Assembly (NCBI GenBank): GCA_031428975.1
Contig: JANOYR010000083.1
Span: 1-8,126 of the forward strand
Source: JAAFIP01 sp031428975
GTDB lineage: Bacteria > Pseudomonadota > Gammaproteobacteria > Burkholderiales > Burkholderiaceae_C
DNA: 8,126 nt
Direction: 5' to 3'
The notes beneath the pieces were generated by a model. The model had not been told where the DNA came from. It searched no databases and saw nothing but the letters and a program-made list of their open reading frames with translations. The position numbers were made by a program, and so were the translations under genes. Below, piece by piece: positions 1 to 6,659 of this stretch. Numbering within the stretch: the first letter of the stretch is position 1; each line of letters begins with the position of its first letter.

Positions 1-59
1 ACCTTTTGTAGCACTGCAGCTTTGCACGCTTGCCGCAGCACCTTGTCTTGATCACCCAT
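1..59 (-). CDS. 5' end of a divergent ORF, possibly an IS transposase (runs off the window)
   Basis: An ATG on the minus strand at 59-57 opens a frame that stays open to the window edge (19 codons, beginning MGDQDKVLRQACKAAVLQK). An AGAGG Shine-Dalgarno-like sequence lies about 7 bases upstream of the ATG, which supports a real start. The peptide is too short to assign to a family. Its position just inside a pair of GGGTGACA-type repeats resembles the first gene of an insertion sequence, so a transposase or helper protein is my guess. It could equally be an unrelated divergent gene. Family assignment is inference only; the start codon and RBS are seen directly. Confidence 0.35.
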   Translation of the reverse strand, partial: MGDQDKVLRQACKAAVLQK

Positions 60-89
60 TTGTTTGCCTCTGTCGTTTAACCCGTCTGT

Positions 90-128
90 GGGTGACAGTT
101 CTAATCGTAGGGGGGTGACATTTCTATT
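90..128 (+). repeat. two direct copies of a 16-bp GGGTGACA(g/t)TTCTA(a/t)T motif
   Basis: Copy one is at 90-105 and copy two at 113-128. They match at 14 of 16 positions and are offset by 23 bases, about two helical turns. This spacing suits side-by-side binding of a protein, such as a transposase at an element end or a regulator. The repeats lie between the divergent ORF at 59 and icd at 211. Confidence 0.55.
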
Positions 129-140
129 TGGGGCTCACAA

Positions 141-210
141 AGCCTCAAAATTAGAGTAATCAGCTTAAAATCAAGCATCGTTTTATTCCACCCGTTTACA
201 TACCACTCTC
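141..210 (+). promoter_or_regulatory. icd leader with a weak promoter candidate
   Basis: The 70 bases before icd are AT-rich and contain a TAAAAT hexamer at 166-171 that resembles a sigma70 -10 box (5 of 6). No convincing -35 box lies 16-18 bases upstream of it. No Shine-Dalgarno sequence is visible in the 20 bases before the icd ATG, which read CCCGTTTACATACCACTCTC. Transcription may start here or further upstream in the putative IS end. Low confidence. Confidence 0.22.
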
Positions 211-2451
211 ATGACCACCACGGCAACCAAACCTTCTACCATCATTTACACCCTGACCGACGAAGCGCCGCTCTTAGCTACGTATGCGTTTTTGCCTATC
301 ATCCGCGCTTTTGCAGCGCCTGCAGGCATTGATGTGGTGTCGAGCGACATTTCGGTGGCGGCACGTGTTTTGGGTGAGTTTCCTGAATGCCTCACAGCTG
401 AGCAAAAAGTGCCTGACAACTTGGCAGAATTGGGACGTTTGACCCTGTTGCCCGACACCAACATCATCAAACTACCTAATATCAGCGCCTCGCAAAACCA
501 GTTGGTCAGCGCCATCCGCGAACTTCAGGGCAAAGGCTATGCCTTGCCCGACTACCCCGAAGTGGCGCAAAATGACGAAGAAAAAGCTATTCGCCAGCGC
601 TACAACAAATGCATTGGCAGCGCAGTGAACCCCGTGCTGCGCGAAGGCAACTCTGACCGCCGCGCCCCCAAAGCGGTCAAAGAATACGCCCGCAAAAACC
701 CACACAGCATGGCCGAATGGAGCCAAGCCTCACGCTCGCACGTGTCCCACATGCACGGCGGCGATTTTTACCATGGCGAAAAATCCATCACGCTTGACAA
801 AGCGCGTGATGTCAAGATGGAGCTGCTCACCACCAGCGGCAAAACCATTGTGCTCAAGCCCAAAGTCTCCTTGCTCGACCGCGAGATCGTGGACAGCATG
901 TTCATGAGCAAAAAAGCCTTGGTCGAGTTTTATGAAAAAGAAATCGACGATGCCTACAAAACCGGTGTGATGTTCTCGCTGCACGTCAAAGCCACCATGA
1001 TGAAGGTGTCCCACCCCATTGTGTTTGGGCATTGCGTCAAAATTTTCTACAAAGACGCGTTTGCCAAACACGCCAAATTGTTTGAAGAACTAGGCGTGAA
1101 TGTCAACAACGGCATGGCCAATTTGTACGACAAAATTGCCACACTGCCCCAAAGCAAACAAGACGAAATCAAGCGCGACCTGCATGCCTGCCACGAAGGC
1201 CGCCCCGAGCTGGCCATGGTCGATTCGGCCAAAGGTATCACCAACTTCCATTCACCCAACGACGTGATTGTGGACGCATCCATGCCCGCCATGATCCGCA
1301 ACGGCGGCAAAATGTGGGGCGCAGACGGCCGCTTAAAAGACGTCAAAGCGGTGATGCCCGAGAGCACTTTTGCCCGCATTTACCAAGAGATCATCAACTT
1401 TTGCAAATGGCACGGCAACTTTGATCCCAAAACCATGGGCACCGTGCCCAATGTGGGCTTAATGGCGCAGCAAGCCGAGGAATACGGCTCCCACGACAAA
1501 ACCTTTGAAATCACCGAAGCAGGTGTAGCCAACATCACCGATTTGGCCACAGGCGAAGTGCTGATGAGCGAAAACGTGGAAGCTGGCGACATTTGGCGCA
1601 TGTGCCAAGTCAAAGACGCTGCCATACGCGACTGGGTCAAGCTGGCCGTCAACCGCGCCCGCAACTCGGGTATGCCCGTGGTCTTTTGGCTGGATGCTTA
1701 CCGCCCGCACGAGGCGCAGGTCATCACCAAGGTCAAAATGTACCTGCACGAGCACAATACCTCGGGGCTAGAGATCCAAATCATGAGCCAAGTGCGCGCC
1801 ATGCGCTACACGCTGGAGCGCGTCGTGCGCGGTCTAGACACCATCAGCGCCACCGGCAATATTTTGCGCGACTATTTGACCGATTTGTTCCCCATCATGG
1901 AGCTGGGCACCAGCGCCAAAATGCTCTCCATTGTGCCGCTCATGGCCGGTGGCGGCATGTACGAAACGGGTGCTGGCGGCTCAGCACCCAAGCATGTGCA
2001 GCAGCTGGTGGAGGAAAACCACCTGCGCTGGGATTCGTTAGGCGAATTCTTGGCTTTGGCGGTGAGTTTGGAAGACTTAGGCCTGAAAACAGGCAACAAA
2101 AAAGCCCAAATTTTGGCCAAAGCGCTCGACGCAGCCACTGGCAAGCTGCTAGACAACAACAAAAACCCATCGCCTAAAACGGGGCAGCTTGACAACCGTG
2201 GCAGCCAGTTTTATTTGGCCATGTATTGGGCGCAAGAGCTGGCCGCGCAAACCCAAGACGCAGAACTTGCCAACAGATTTGCTGCATTGTCGAAATCCCT
2301 CACGGAAAACGAAGCCAAAATCACTGAGGAGCTCAAGGCAGTGCAAGGCAAACCCGCTGACATTGGCGGCTACTACATGCCCGACGCAGCAAAAACTTCT
2401 GCTGTGATGCGCCCAAGCGCTACTTTTAACGCAGCATTGGCATCGGCTTAA
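211..2451 (+). CDS. icd: NADP-dependent isocitrate dehydrogenase, monomeric type
   Basis: This cytoplasmic TCA-cycle enzyme oxidises isocitrate to 2-oxoglutarate and CO2, producing NADPH. The 746-residue product is full length for the roughly 740-residue monomeric IDH family and matches it end to end: IIYTLTDEAP near the N-terminus, SAVNPVLREGNSDRRAP at 137-153, HVKATMMKVS at 258-267, DVIVDASMPAMIR from 351, the EEYGSHDKTF segment containing Tyr425, LRDYLTDLFPIMELGTSAKM from 552, and GGSAPKHVQQ around 595. By analogy with the Azotobacter enzyme (recalled, not aligned), isocitrate/metal contacts would be Ser137, Asn140, Lys260, Asp355, Tyr425, Arg553, Asp554 and Asp558, and NADP contacts His595 and Arg606. 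A third NADP-contacting Arg appears to be Pro655 here. The start is chosen because family members begin a few residues before IIYTLTDEAP. No Shine-Dalgarno is seen. A broken second copy of its 3' end lies at 7304-7435. Confidence 0.97.
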   Translation: MTTTATKPSTIIYTLTDEAPLLATYAFLPIIRAFAAPAGIDVVSSDISVAARVLGEFPECLTAEQKVPDNLAELGRLTLLPDTNIIKLPNISASQNQLVSAIRELQGKGYALPDYPEVAQNDEEKAIRQRYNKCIGSAVNPVLREGNSDRRAPKAVKEYARKNPHSMAEWSQASRSHVSHMHGGDFYHGEKSITLDKARDVKMELLTTSGKTIVLKPKVSLLDREIVDSMFMSKKALVEFYEKEIDDAYKTGVMFSLHVKATMMKVSHPIVFGHCVKIFYKDAFAKHAKLFEELGVNVNNGMANLYDKIATLPQSKQDEIKRDLHACHEGRPELAMVDSAKGITNFHSPNDVIVDASMPAMIRNGGKMWGADGRLKDVKAVMPESTFARIYQEIINFCKWHGNFDPKTMGTVPNVGLMAQQAEEYGSHDKTFEITEAGVANITDLATGEVLMSENVEAGDIWRMCQVKDAAIRDWVKLAVNRARNSGMPVVFWLDAYRPHEAQVITKVKMYLHEHNTSGLEIQIMSQVRAMRYTLERVVRGLDTISATGNILRDYLTDLFPIMELGTSAKMLSIVPLMAGGGMYETGAGGSAPKHVQQLVEENHLRWDSLGEFLALAVSLEDLGLKTGNKKAQILAKALDAATGKLLDNNKNPSPKTGQLDNRGSQFYLAMYWAQELAAQTQDAELANRFAALSKSLTENEAKITEELKAVQGKPADIGGYYMPDAAKTSAVMRPSATFNAALASA

Positions 2452-2462
2452 GCTTAGTCAAG

Positions 2463-2498
2463 CCTGAACTTTACGCGCATGGCAGGCGTAAATTCAGG
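2463..2498. terminator. hairpin between convergent icd and fpr, possible bidirectional terminator
   Basis: CCTGAACTTTACGC at 2463-2476 pairs with GCGTAAATTCAGG at 2486-2498, leaving one bulged base and a 9-base loop. The stem sits 11 bases after the icd stop and overlaps the last codon positions and stop of fpr on the other strand. There is no U-run on either side, so it is at best a weak or factor-assisted terminator, though its position between convergent genes suits that role. Confidence 0.45.
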
Positions 2499-3267
2499 TA
2501 TCGACAAACGCCCTTTCCACCACATAGTCACCTGGGGTCGTGGTGTTTCCTTCGCGAAAACCCTTTGCGTCGAGAATGGCGCGCATGTCTTTGTTAAGTC
2601 CAGGGCTTCCGCAAATCATGATGCGATCATGGGATGGGTCTAATGGCGGTAGGCCGAGTTCCTGTGTTAGCCGGCCATTGTCCATCACCTCGGTAATGCG
2701 GCCTTGGTGCGCATAGTTCTCGCGTGTGACGGTGGGGTAATAGAGCATCTGGTTTGATACGTACTCGCCAAGCGCCTCGTGCAGGGGCAACACTTTGGTT
2801 AGGTAGTCGTGGTAGCAAAGTTCAGCTACTTGCCTTACGCCGTGAACCAGAATTACTTTTTCAAAACGCTCATAAGTGTCTGGGTCGCGGGCTACGCTTA
2901 AGAATGGTGCCAGACCTGTGCCGCTACCCAAAAGGTAAAGGCGCTTACCAGGCAGAAGGTAGTCGATGAGCAAAGTGCCCGTGGGCTTGCGACCGACAAC
3001 TATTTTGTCACCAGGCTGGATGTGCTGTAGACGCGAAGTGAGGGGACCATCAGGAACCTTGATACTCAAAAACTCCAGATGTTCTTCGTAATTGGCGCTC
3101 ACAATGCTGTAAGCCCGTAGCAGCGGCTTACCTTCTACGCGCAAACCGATCATGGTGAAATGGCCGTTTGAAAAGCGCAGACTTGAGTCGCGTGTGGTGG
3201 TGAAACTGAATAGGCGATCAGTCCAGTGGTGGACAGTTAAGACGGTTTCTTCTAAAAAAGCACTCAT
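2494..3267 (-). CDS. fpr: ferredoxin-NADP+ reductase, bacterial FPR type
   Basis: This cytoplasmic FAD flavoenzyme moves electrons between NADP(H) and ferredoxin or flavodoxin. The 257-residue product is the usual length for bacterial FPRs. Visible motifs in order are the FAD-binding RAYSIVS (51-57), the FAD phosphate/isoalloxazine segment GPLTSRL (74-80), the NADP-binding GSGTGLAPF (114-122), CGSPGLNKDM (219-228), and a C-terminal tail YVVERAFVDT, whose aromatic residue is expected near the flavin. It is the last gene of a three-gene minus-strand operon, 39 bases after the fdxA stop, so its partner is probably the adjacent 7Fe ferredoxin. Fpr proteins are also known in oxidative-stress defence as stand-alone genes. 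Here the linkage argues for a dedicated role supplying or draining electrons for the molybdoenzyme. No strong Shine-Dalgarno is seen. Confidence 0.93.
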   Translation of the reverse strand: MSAFLEETVLTVHHWTDRLFSFTTTRDSSLRFSNGHFTMIGLRVEGKPLLRAYSIVSANYEEHLEFLSIKVPDGPLTSRLQHIQPGDKIVVGRKPTGTLLIDYLLPGKRLYLLGSGTGLAPFLSVARDPDTYERFEKVILVHGVRQVAELCYHDYLTKVLPLHEALGEYVSNQMLYYPTVTRENYAHQGRITEVMDNGRLTQELGLPPLDPSHDRIMICGSPGLNKDMRAILDAKGFREGNTTTPGDYVVERAFVDT

Positions 3268-3306
3268 AGTTTTTGGGGTGATTCGTAGTGGTTTAAGGGC
3301 GTGTAT

Positions 3307-3636
3307 TCAGCGCTGAAGTTCAGGCAGTTTGCCAGTTTTCTCTTTCCATATTTCAGCATCTGGCAGCGGATCTTTTCTTTTTGTGATGGTTTTCCATCCT
3401 GGGAGTCGATAAACCTCCGCATTGAGGGCAATCATGTGCTGTTGGTCGGCTGGCAAGTCTTCTGCTGCGTAGATAGCATTGACAGGACATTCGGGTATGC
3501 ACACTGCACAGTCAATGCAAACGTCAGGATCTATGGTCAAAAAGTTTGGCCCTTCGACAAAACAATCTACAGGGCAAACATCAACGCAGTCAGTGTATTT
3601 GCAGCGGATGCAGCTTTCGGTCACAACATGGGTCAT
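3307..3636 (-). CDS. fdxA: 7Fe ferredoxin (one 3Fe-4S and one 4Fe-4S cluster), FdxA type
   Basis: This small cytoplasmic electron carrier has 109 residues and nine cysteines at 9, 12, 17, 21, 25, 40, 43, 46 and 50. The pattern matches Azotobacter ferredoxin I shifted by one residue. By that analogy Cys9, Cys17 and Cys50 hold the 3Fe-4S cluster, and Cys21, Cys40, Cys43 and Cys46 hold the 4Fe-4S cluster; Cys25 is a non-ligand cysteine near the 4Fe cluster. The C-terminal 50 residues (LPADQQHMIALNAE, then W76 and TKRKDPLPDA) are the usual family extension. The gene starts 18 bases after the stop of the molybdoenzyme gene and precedes fpr by 39 bases, so the three are almost certainly co-transcribed. 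The likely job is shuttling electrons between Fpr and the molybdoenzyme. A weak TGAGAA ribosome site lies upstream. Confidence 0.95.
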   Translation of the reverse strand: MTHVVTESCIRCKYTDCVDVCPVDCFVEGPNFLTIDPDVCIDCAVCIPECPVNAIYAAEDLPADQQHMIALNAEVYRLPGWKTITKRKDPLPDAEIWKEKTGKLPELQR

Positions 3637-3654
3637 AGTTTTCTCAATTCGAGT

Positions 3655-5961
3655 TTAAGCTTGGGCGAGACGTTCAAGGTGTACTGGCACGTATTTGTGC
3701 CAAGGCGTTCCCGCAAATGGGTCGCGGTCGGTGGTGTTGGTGAGCTCGTTCAATGAGACTCCCCGGCGGTCTAGCGTGCCATCTGTTCGGTGGTAATCCA
3801 AGCCATGTCCGTTGGGTAGCGAGACGTGTCCTGGTTGCAGCTCGTCGGTCAGTTCGATAGGTGCTTGTGCGGTGCCACGTGGCGTGCGCAGTTCAATCCA
3901 ATCACCCTGCACACATCCCAGCGCCGCCGCATCCTCTGGGTGGATGCGTAGGACACCAAAGTCGCCTTTTTTCAACCACTCTGGGTTGCGGATGGATGTA
4001 TTGCTCGTGTCGGGGCGGCGCTCCCCGGCCGACAGGATGTATGGGTAATCCGGACGCTGCGGTGGTAGTTTGTTATCGATGGTTGCCAACTCGTCCAGCA
4101 TCTCTTGAATGTGCAGGTTGATTTTGTGTTCTGGCAACTTAACCGCATCCCAGCTGTCAGAGTACTGACTGACTGCAAAGATTACCCCCGACGGGCTATT
4201 CAAAATAGCCTTGAAGAGCTTGTTGCCACCCAGCAAAGTGGAGCCTCCAAATCCAGCCCCCTTAGCTGCTGCGGGTTGAGCTCTCACGTAAAGCTGGCTG
4301 ATGCCCCATAGCGATGCGGCAGGCGCAAGCTTGGGTGGCAGGCTTGCGCCTAGGGTGCGGTAAAGCACAACGGGCGCATACCGCGCAACTTTTTTGTCGC
4401 GCATGGACTTCCACGCAAAGGCCAGTCCGAATGCCGAGTACCCGATGTGTGCGGCTGCGCGTAAAAATGCGTAATTGGAGTTGCCCAATTCACCCATCGC
4501 TTCGAGTAAGCGCGCATGTATTTCTGCTTCAGGGAGTGTGCCAGGACGGGGGGCTAGGTGTGGGTGACGTAACTGGAATCCATTGCGCGGAAATTCCAGA
4601 TTAAAAAACGTGGCCTCGGCCTTTTCAAACTGGCTGCTGGCTGGTAATACATAGTCGGCCTGCATTGCGGTTTCAGTCATCGCCACGTCAATCACCACAC
4701 TACACTCCAAGGCGCGTAGGGCTTGGCGCATGCGTTGGCTGTCGGCCAGCGAATGCACCGGATTCGAGCTTTCAATGAACATGGCCCGAAAGCGCTTGGG
4801 GTGCTCGCTCAGTATTTCATCGGGGATCACATTGCACGGGATCAAGCCCATGATCACCTTTGAGTTGGTGACCGGGCTATGCGTCCATTTGCGTAGTGTT
4901 GCAGGTTTATCTGCGCCCTGTTTTTTCGCGGTGCTGCGGCTGGAGTTTGAAAGATTGAGCAAAGGCACAAATGCGTTGTTGGCGCCAGCCTTGGCATAGT
5001 TGCCAGTAAGCAGCCATACCAAGCGGTTCAGATAGCTGTTCAATGTTGAGTGGACATTCATTTGCACGCCAAGATCTTCGATCATGGAGACACTTTTGGC
5101 CTTTGCAATGCGCCTTGCGGCTAATCGCAGCAGTGATTCTTCAACCCCGCAGACGGCGGCATATCGTGTAACATCGACTTTCTGCATGATTGCCTCCACT
5201 GCTGCATACCCGGTTGTGTGTTGGGCAAGCCAGCCAGATGCAACAAGCTTTTCTTGTACCAAAATGGCTGAAAGCGCAGTCAAACACCATGCATCAGTGC
5301 CGGGTTTGACTGCCAAATGAAAGTCTGCCATTTTGGCCGTCTCGGTGCGTCGCGGATCGATCACGATCATGGCGCGGTTCGGGTCGTTTTGAATTTCGCG
5401 AAGCGTGACACGGGTTCGGGCAAATCCATGCGACTGCCAAGGATTTTTTCCTAGAAATACCGCGACCTCACAGTGTTCAAAATCTCCATGAACCGGAGCA
5501 CCGGCCATCTTCCCTTGCACCCAAGCCTCACCTGTTTTTTCCTGCGCTAAGGCGTTCGAGCGGTATTGAATGCCCAAAGCTTTGATGGTGCTGTCCGCGT
5601 ATGTGCCACCAAGGTGATTGCCTTGGCTGCCTCCACCGTAATACAAGATGCTTTCGCCGCCGTGGCGTTGCTTGATTGCAGCAAATTTTTCCGCGATTTC
5701 ATTGATGGCTGTTTCCCAAGAAACATTTTCATAGCTGCCGTCGCTTTTGCGGCGCTTAGGTGAGTCTATGCGGTCTGCACCATTTTGGTAGAAATCCATG
5801 CGTTGCGATTTTTCGCAAATGTATCCCTGCGATATTGGATGGGACTTGTCGCCCTTGATCTTGGTGATTCGGCCCCCCTCTGTTTTGATATCCAGACCGC
5901 AATTAAGCGCACAAATAATGCATGCTGTCTTCTTCCAGTCGTCTGCTTCTGTGGTGTTCAT
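3655..5961 (-). CDS. molybdopterin (bis-MGD) oxidoreductase, DMSO-reductase superfamily, substrate unknown
   Basis: This is a 768-residue catalytic subunit of the formate dehydrogenase/assimilatory nitrate reductase-like branch. Cys14, Cys17, Cys21 and Cys49 form the N-terminal 4Fe-4S motif (C-x2-C-x3-C-x27-C), followed by Lys51, the usual relay residue between cluster and pterin. Domain features follow: VSWETAINEIAEKF (80-93), the GGGSQGNHLGG segment (109-119), FLGKNPWQSHG (169-179), VIDPRRTETAKMADFHLAVKPGTD (200-223), ESSNPVHS (397-404), ADYVLPASSQFEKAEATF (435-452), and a C-terminal dinucleotide-binding domain from about 640 (GDWIELRTPRG, VSLPNGHG). Where relatives carry a Mo-binding Cys or Sec, I read Ala139 in ALAQEKTGEAW. 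Residues about 495-605 form a long linker I do not recognise. There is no twin-arginine signal, so it should be cytoplasmic. A GAGGA ribosome site (5972-5976) supports the start. It is the first gene of the operon with fdxA and fpr. Substrate and direction of catalysis cannot be read from sequence. Confidence 0.92.
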   Translation of the reverse strand: MNTTEADDWKKTACIICALNCGLDIKTEGGRITKIKGDKSHPISQGYICEKSQRMDFYQNGADRIDSPKRRKSDGSYENVSWETAINEIAEKFAAIKQRHGGESILYYGGGSQGNHLGGTYADSTIKALGIQYRSNALAQEKTGEAWVQGKMAGAPVHGDFEHCEVAVFLGKNPWQSHGFARTRVTLREIQNDPNRAMIVIDPRRTETAKMADFHLAVKPGTDAWCLTALSAILVQEKLVASGWLAQHTTGYAAVEAIMQKVDVTRYAAVCGVEESLLRLAARRIAKAKSVSMIEDLGVQMNVHSTLNSYLNRLVWLLTGNYAKAGANNAFVPLLNLSNSSRSTAKKQGADKPATLRKWTHSPVTNSKVIMGLIPCNVIPDEILSEHPKRFRAMFIESSNPVHSLADSQRMRQALRALECSVVIDVAMTETAMQADYVLPASSQFEKAEATFFNLEFPRNGFQLRHPHLAPRPGTLPEAEIHARLLEAMGELGNSNYAFLRAAAHIGYSAFGLAFAWKSMRDKKVARYAPVVLYRTLGASLPPKLAPAASLWGISQLYVRAQPAAAKGAGFGGSTLLGGNKLFKAILNSPSGVIFAVSQYSDSWDAVKLPEHKINLHIQEMLDELATIDNKLPPQRPDYPYILSAGERRPDTSNTSIRNPEWLKKGDFGVLRIHPEDAAALGCVQGDWIELRTPRGTAQAPIELTDELQPGHVSLPNGHGLDYHRTDGTLDRRGVSLNELTNTTDRDPFAGTPWHKYVPVHLERLAQA

Positions 5962-5982
5962 GGTGCTTTTGTCCTCGATACG

Positions 5983-6011
5983 TTTTGGTATGGGTTGTGT
6001 TATTGGATAAT
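5983..6011 (+). promoter_or_regulatory. possible promoter for tetR-mobB
   Basis: GATAAT at 6006-6011 is a good -10 box (5 of 6). The hexamer 17 bases upstream, TTTTGG at 5983-5988, is a poor -35. An alternative pairing is TTGTGT (5995-6000) with TATCCT (6018-6023). Both overlap the palindrome, so autoregulation is likely whichever is used. A long AT-rich leader (6041-6070) follows, without a Shine-Dalgarno. Confidence 0.3.
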
Positions 6012-6032
6012 GTATGTTATCCTAACGCACAA
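5995..6032. promoter_or_regulatory. 38-bp hyphenated palindrome, probable operator of the adjacent TetR regulator
   Basis: The sequence has the form TTGTG-N5-GGATAA-N6-TTATCC-N5-CACAA, with both pairs of arms perfectly symmetric about 6013/6014. It lies midway between the divergent starts at 5961 and 6071. It covers the -10 box and part of the spacer of the leftward promoter, and a possible -10 (GATAAT, 6006-6011) for the rightward gene. Binding of a TetR dimer, or two dimers, here would block both promoters, giving repression plus autoregulation. That the neighbouring regulator binds it is inference; the symmetry is seen directly. Confidence 0.75.
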
Positions 6033-6048
6033 TACGAACTTATGTCAA
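6019..6048 (-). promoter_or_regulatory. sigma70-like promoter for the molybdoenzyme-fdxA-fpr operon
   Basis: Read on the minus strand, a perfect -35 TTGACA (6048-6043) is followed by an 18-base spacer and TAGGAT (6024-6019, 4 of 6 to consensus) as -10. Transcription would start near 6012, inside the palindrome, giving a leader of about 50 bases before the ATG at 5961. The -10 box and half the spacer are covered by the operator, which fits repression by steric block. Confidence 0.6.
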
Positions 6049-6070
6049 TTTCAATATTTATTTTTTTCTT

Positions 6071-6658
6071 ATGCGCTACAGCACAGAATACAAAGCGACG
6101 GCCAGAGCTAGGCTTGTGGAGTCGGGTGGGCGCCACGCCAAACAGCACGGTTTCAGCAGCAGTGGAATGGCGGACCTAGCAGCTGCAGCGGGAGTGACGA
6201 CAGGCTCTTTGTACAAGCATTTCACAGGCAAATCAGATTTGTTTATAGCGCTGATATCCGCCGAGATGACCCGCACAGCTGAGATGTACAAAGCGGTAAA
6301 CCCCGACGACGCAGTGCAGGTAGCACGCGCCTTGTCGGGTTATTTGAGCATGAGTCATGTACAGCAACCAGCGGATGGTTGCCCATTGCCTTCATTGACA
6401 CCGGAGATAGGCCGTGCAGATGAAATGGTGAAAGATGCGTTCGAGGAAGGGCTCCATAAAATCCACGCGAATGTCACAGCATTAACAGGTGACTCAAACA
6501 CTGCTTGGGCTGTAATGGCACAAAACGTGGGGGCAGTCATGCTTGCTCGTGCTATGAGCAGTGAAGTTCTGCAACTAGAACTGTTGAATGCCGTGCGCCA
6601 AGCTGGAAAACAGTTAATCAGCGGCGATAAATCTCTTAAGAATACCGGGTCTAGATAA
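6071..6658 (+). CDS. TetR/AcrR-family transcriptional regulator
   Basis: A 195-residue protein, typical TetR length. The N-terminal DNA-binding domain is clear: ARARLVESGGRHAKQHGF (11-28) forms the first helix region, and the helix-turn-helix MADLAAAAGVTTGSLYKHF spans 33-51, followed by KSDLFIALISAE. The C-terminal ligand-binding and dimerisation domain carries the ADGCPLPSLTPEIG segment (101-114), a pattern I associate with a TetR subgroup whose ligands are often not known. It is divergent from the molybdoenzyme operon across 109 bases that contain a 38-bp palindrome, so it probably represses that operon and itself, and is released by a small molecule related to the enzyme's substrate. The start gives the normal N-terminal helix, although the T-rich leader lacks a Shine-Dalgarno. 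The next gene, mobB, begins one base after its stop. Ligand unknown. Confidence 0.93.
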   Translation: MRYSTEYKATARARLVESGGRHAKQHGFSSSGMADLAAAAGVTTGSLYKHFTGKSDLFIALISAEMTRTAEMYKAVNPDDAVQVARALSGYLSMSHVQQPADGCPLPSLTPEIGRADEMVKDAFEEGLHKIHANVTALTGDSNTAWAVMAQNVGAVMLARAMSSEVLQLELLNAVRQAGKQLISGDKSLKNTGSR

Positions 6659-6659
6659 C

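Larger units (their letters stand above)
1..140. mobile_element. possible terminal segment of an insertion sequence
   Basis: This stretch combines a divergent gene start (59), two near-identical repeats of the GGGTGACA(g/t)TTCTA type, and a possible outer edge starting TGTGAGCCCC when read on the minus strand from 140. Subterminal repeated GTGACA-type motifs upstream of a transposase start are a feature of several insertion sequences, the IS21 family among them. No target-site duplication or opposite end is visible because the element would extend left of the window. The exact right boundary is a guess. Confidence 0.3.

Noticed and set aside
1593..2177. 194-codon open frame on the + strand inside icd in another frame
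   Set aside because: It overlaps the strongly conserved icd frame completely, has an unnatural Arg/Gln/Ala/His-rich composition and no family resemblance; it is a shadow frame.
3301..3756. 151-codon + strand frame opposite fdxA and the molybdoenzyme 3' end
   Set aside because: It is antisense to fdxA, whose nine cysteines match the 7Fe ferredoxin family, and its own product has no recognisable features.
3655..5961. Selenocysteine codon in the molybdoenzyme
   Set aside because: The frame contains no internal TGA, and the ligand position appears to be an Ala codon.
5962..6070. Molybdenum-cofactor riboswitch upstream of the molybdoenzyme
   Set aside because: The transcribed leader would be only about 50 bases, too short for that RNA, and the region's structure is explained by the DNA palindrome and promoter.
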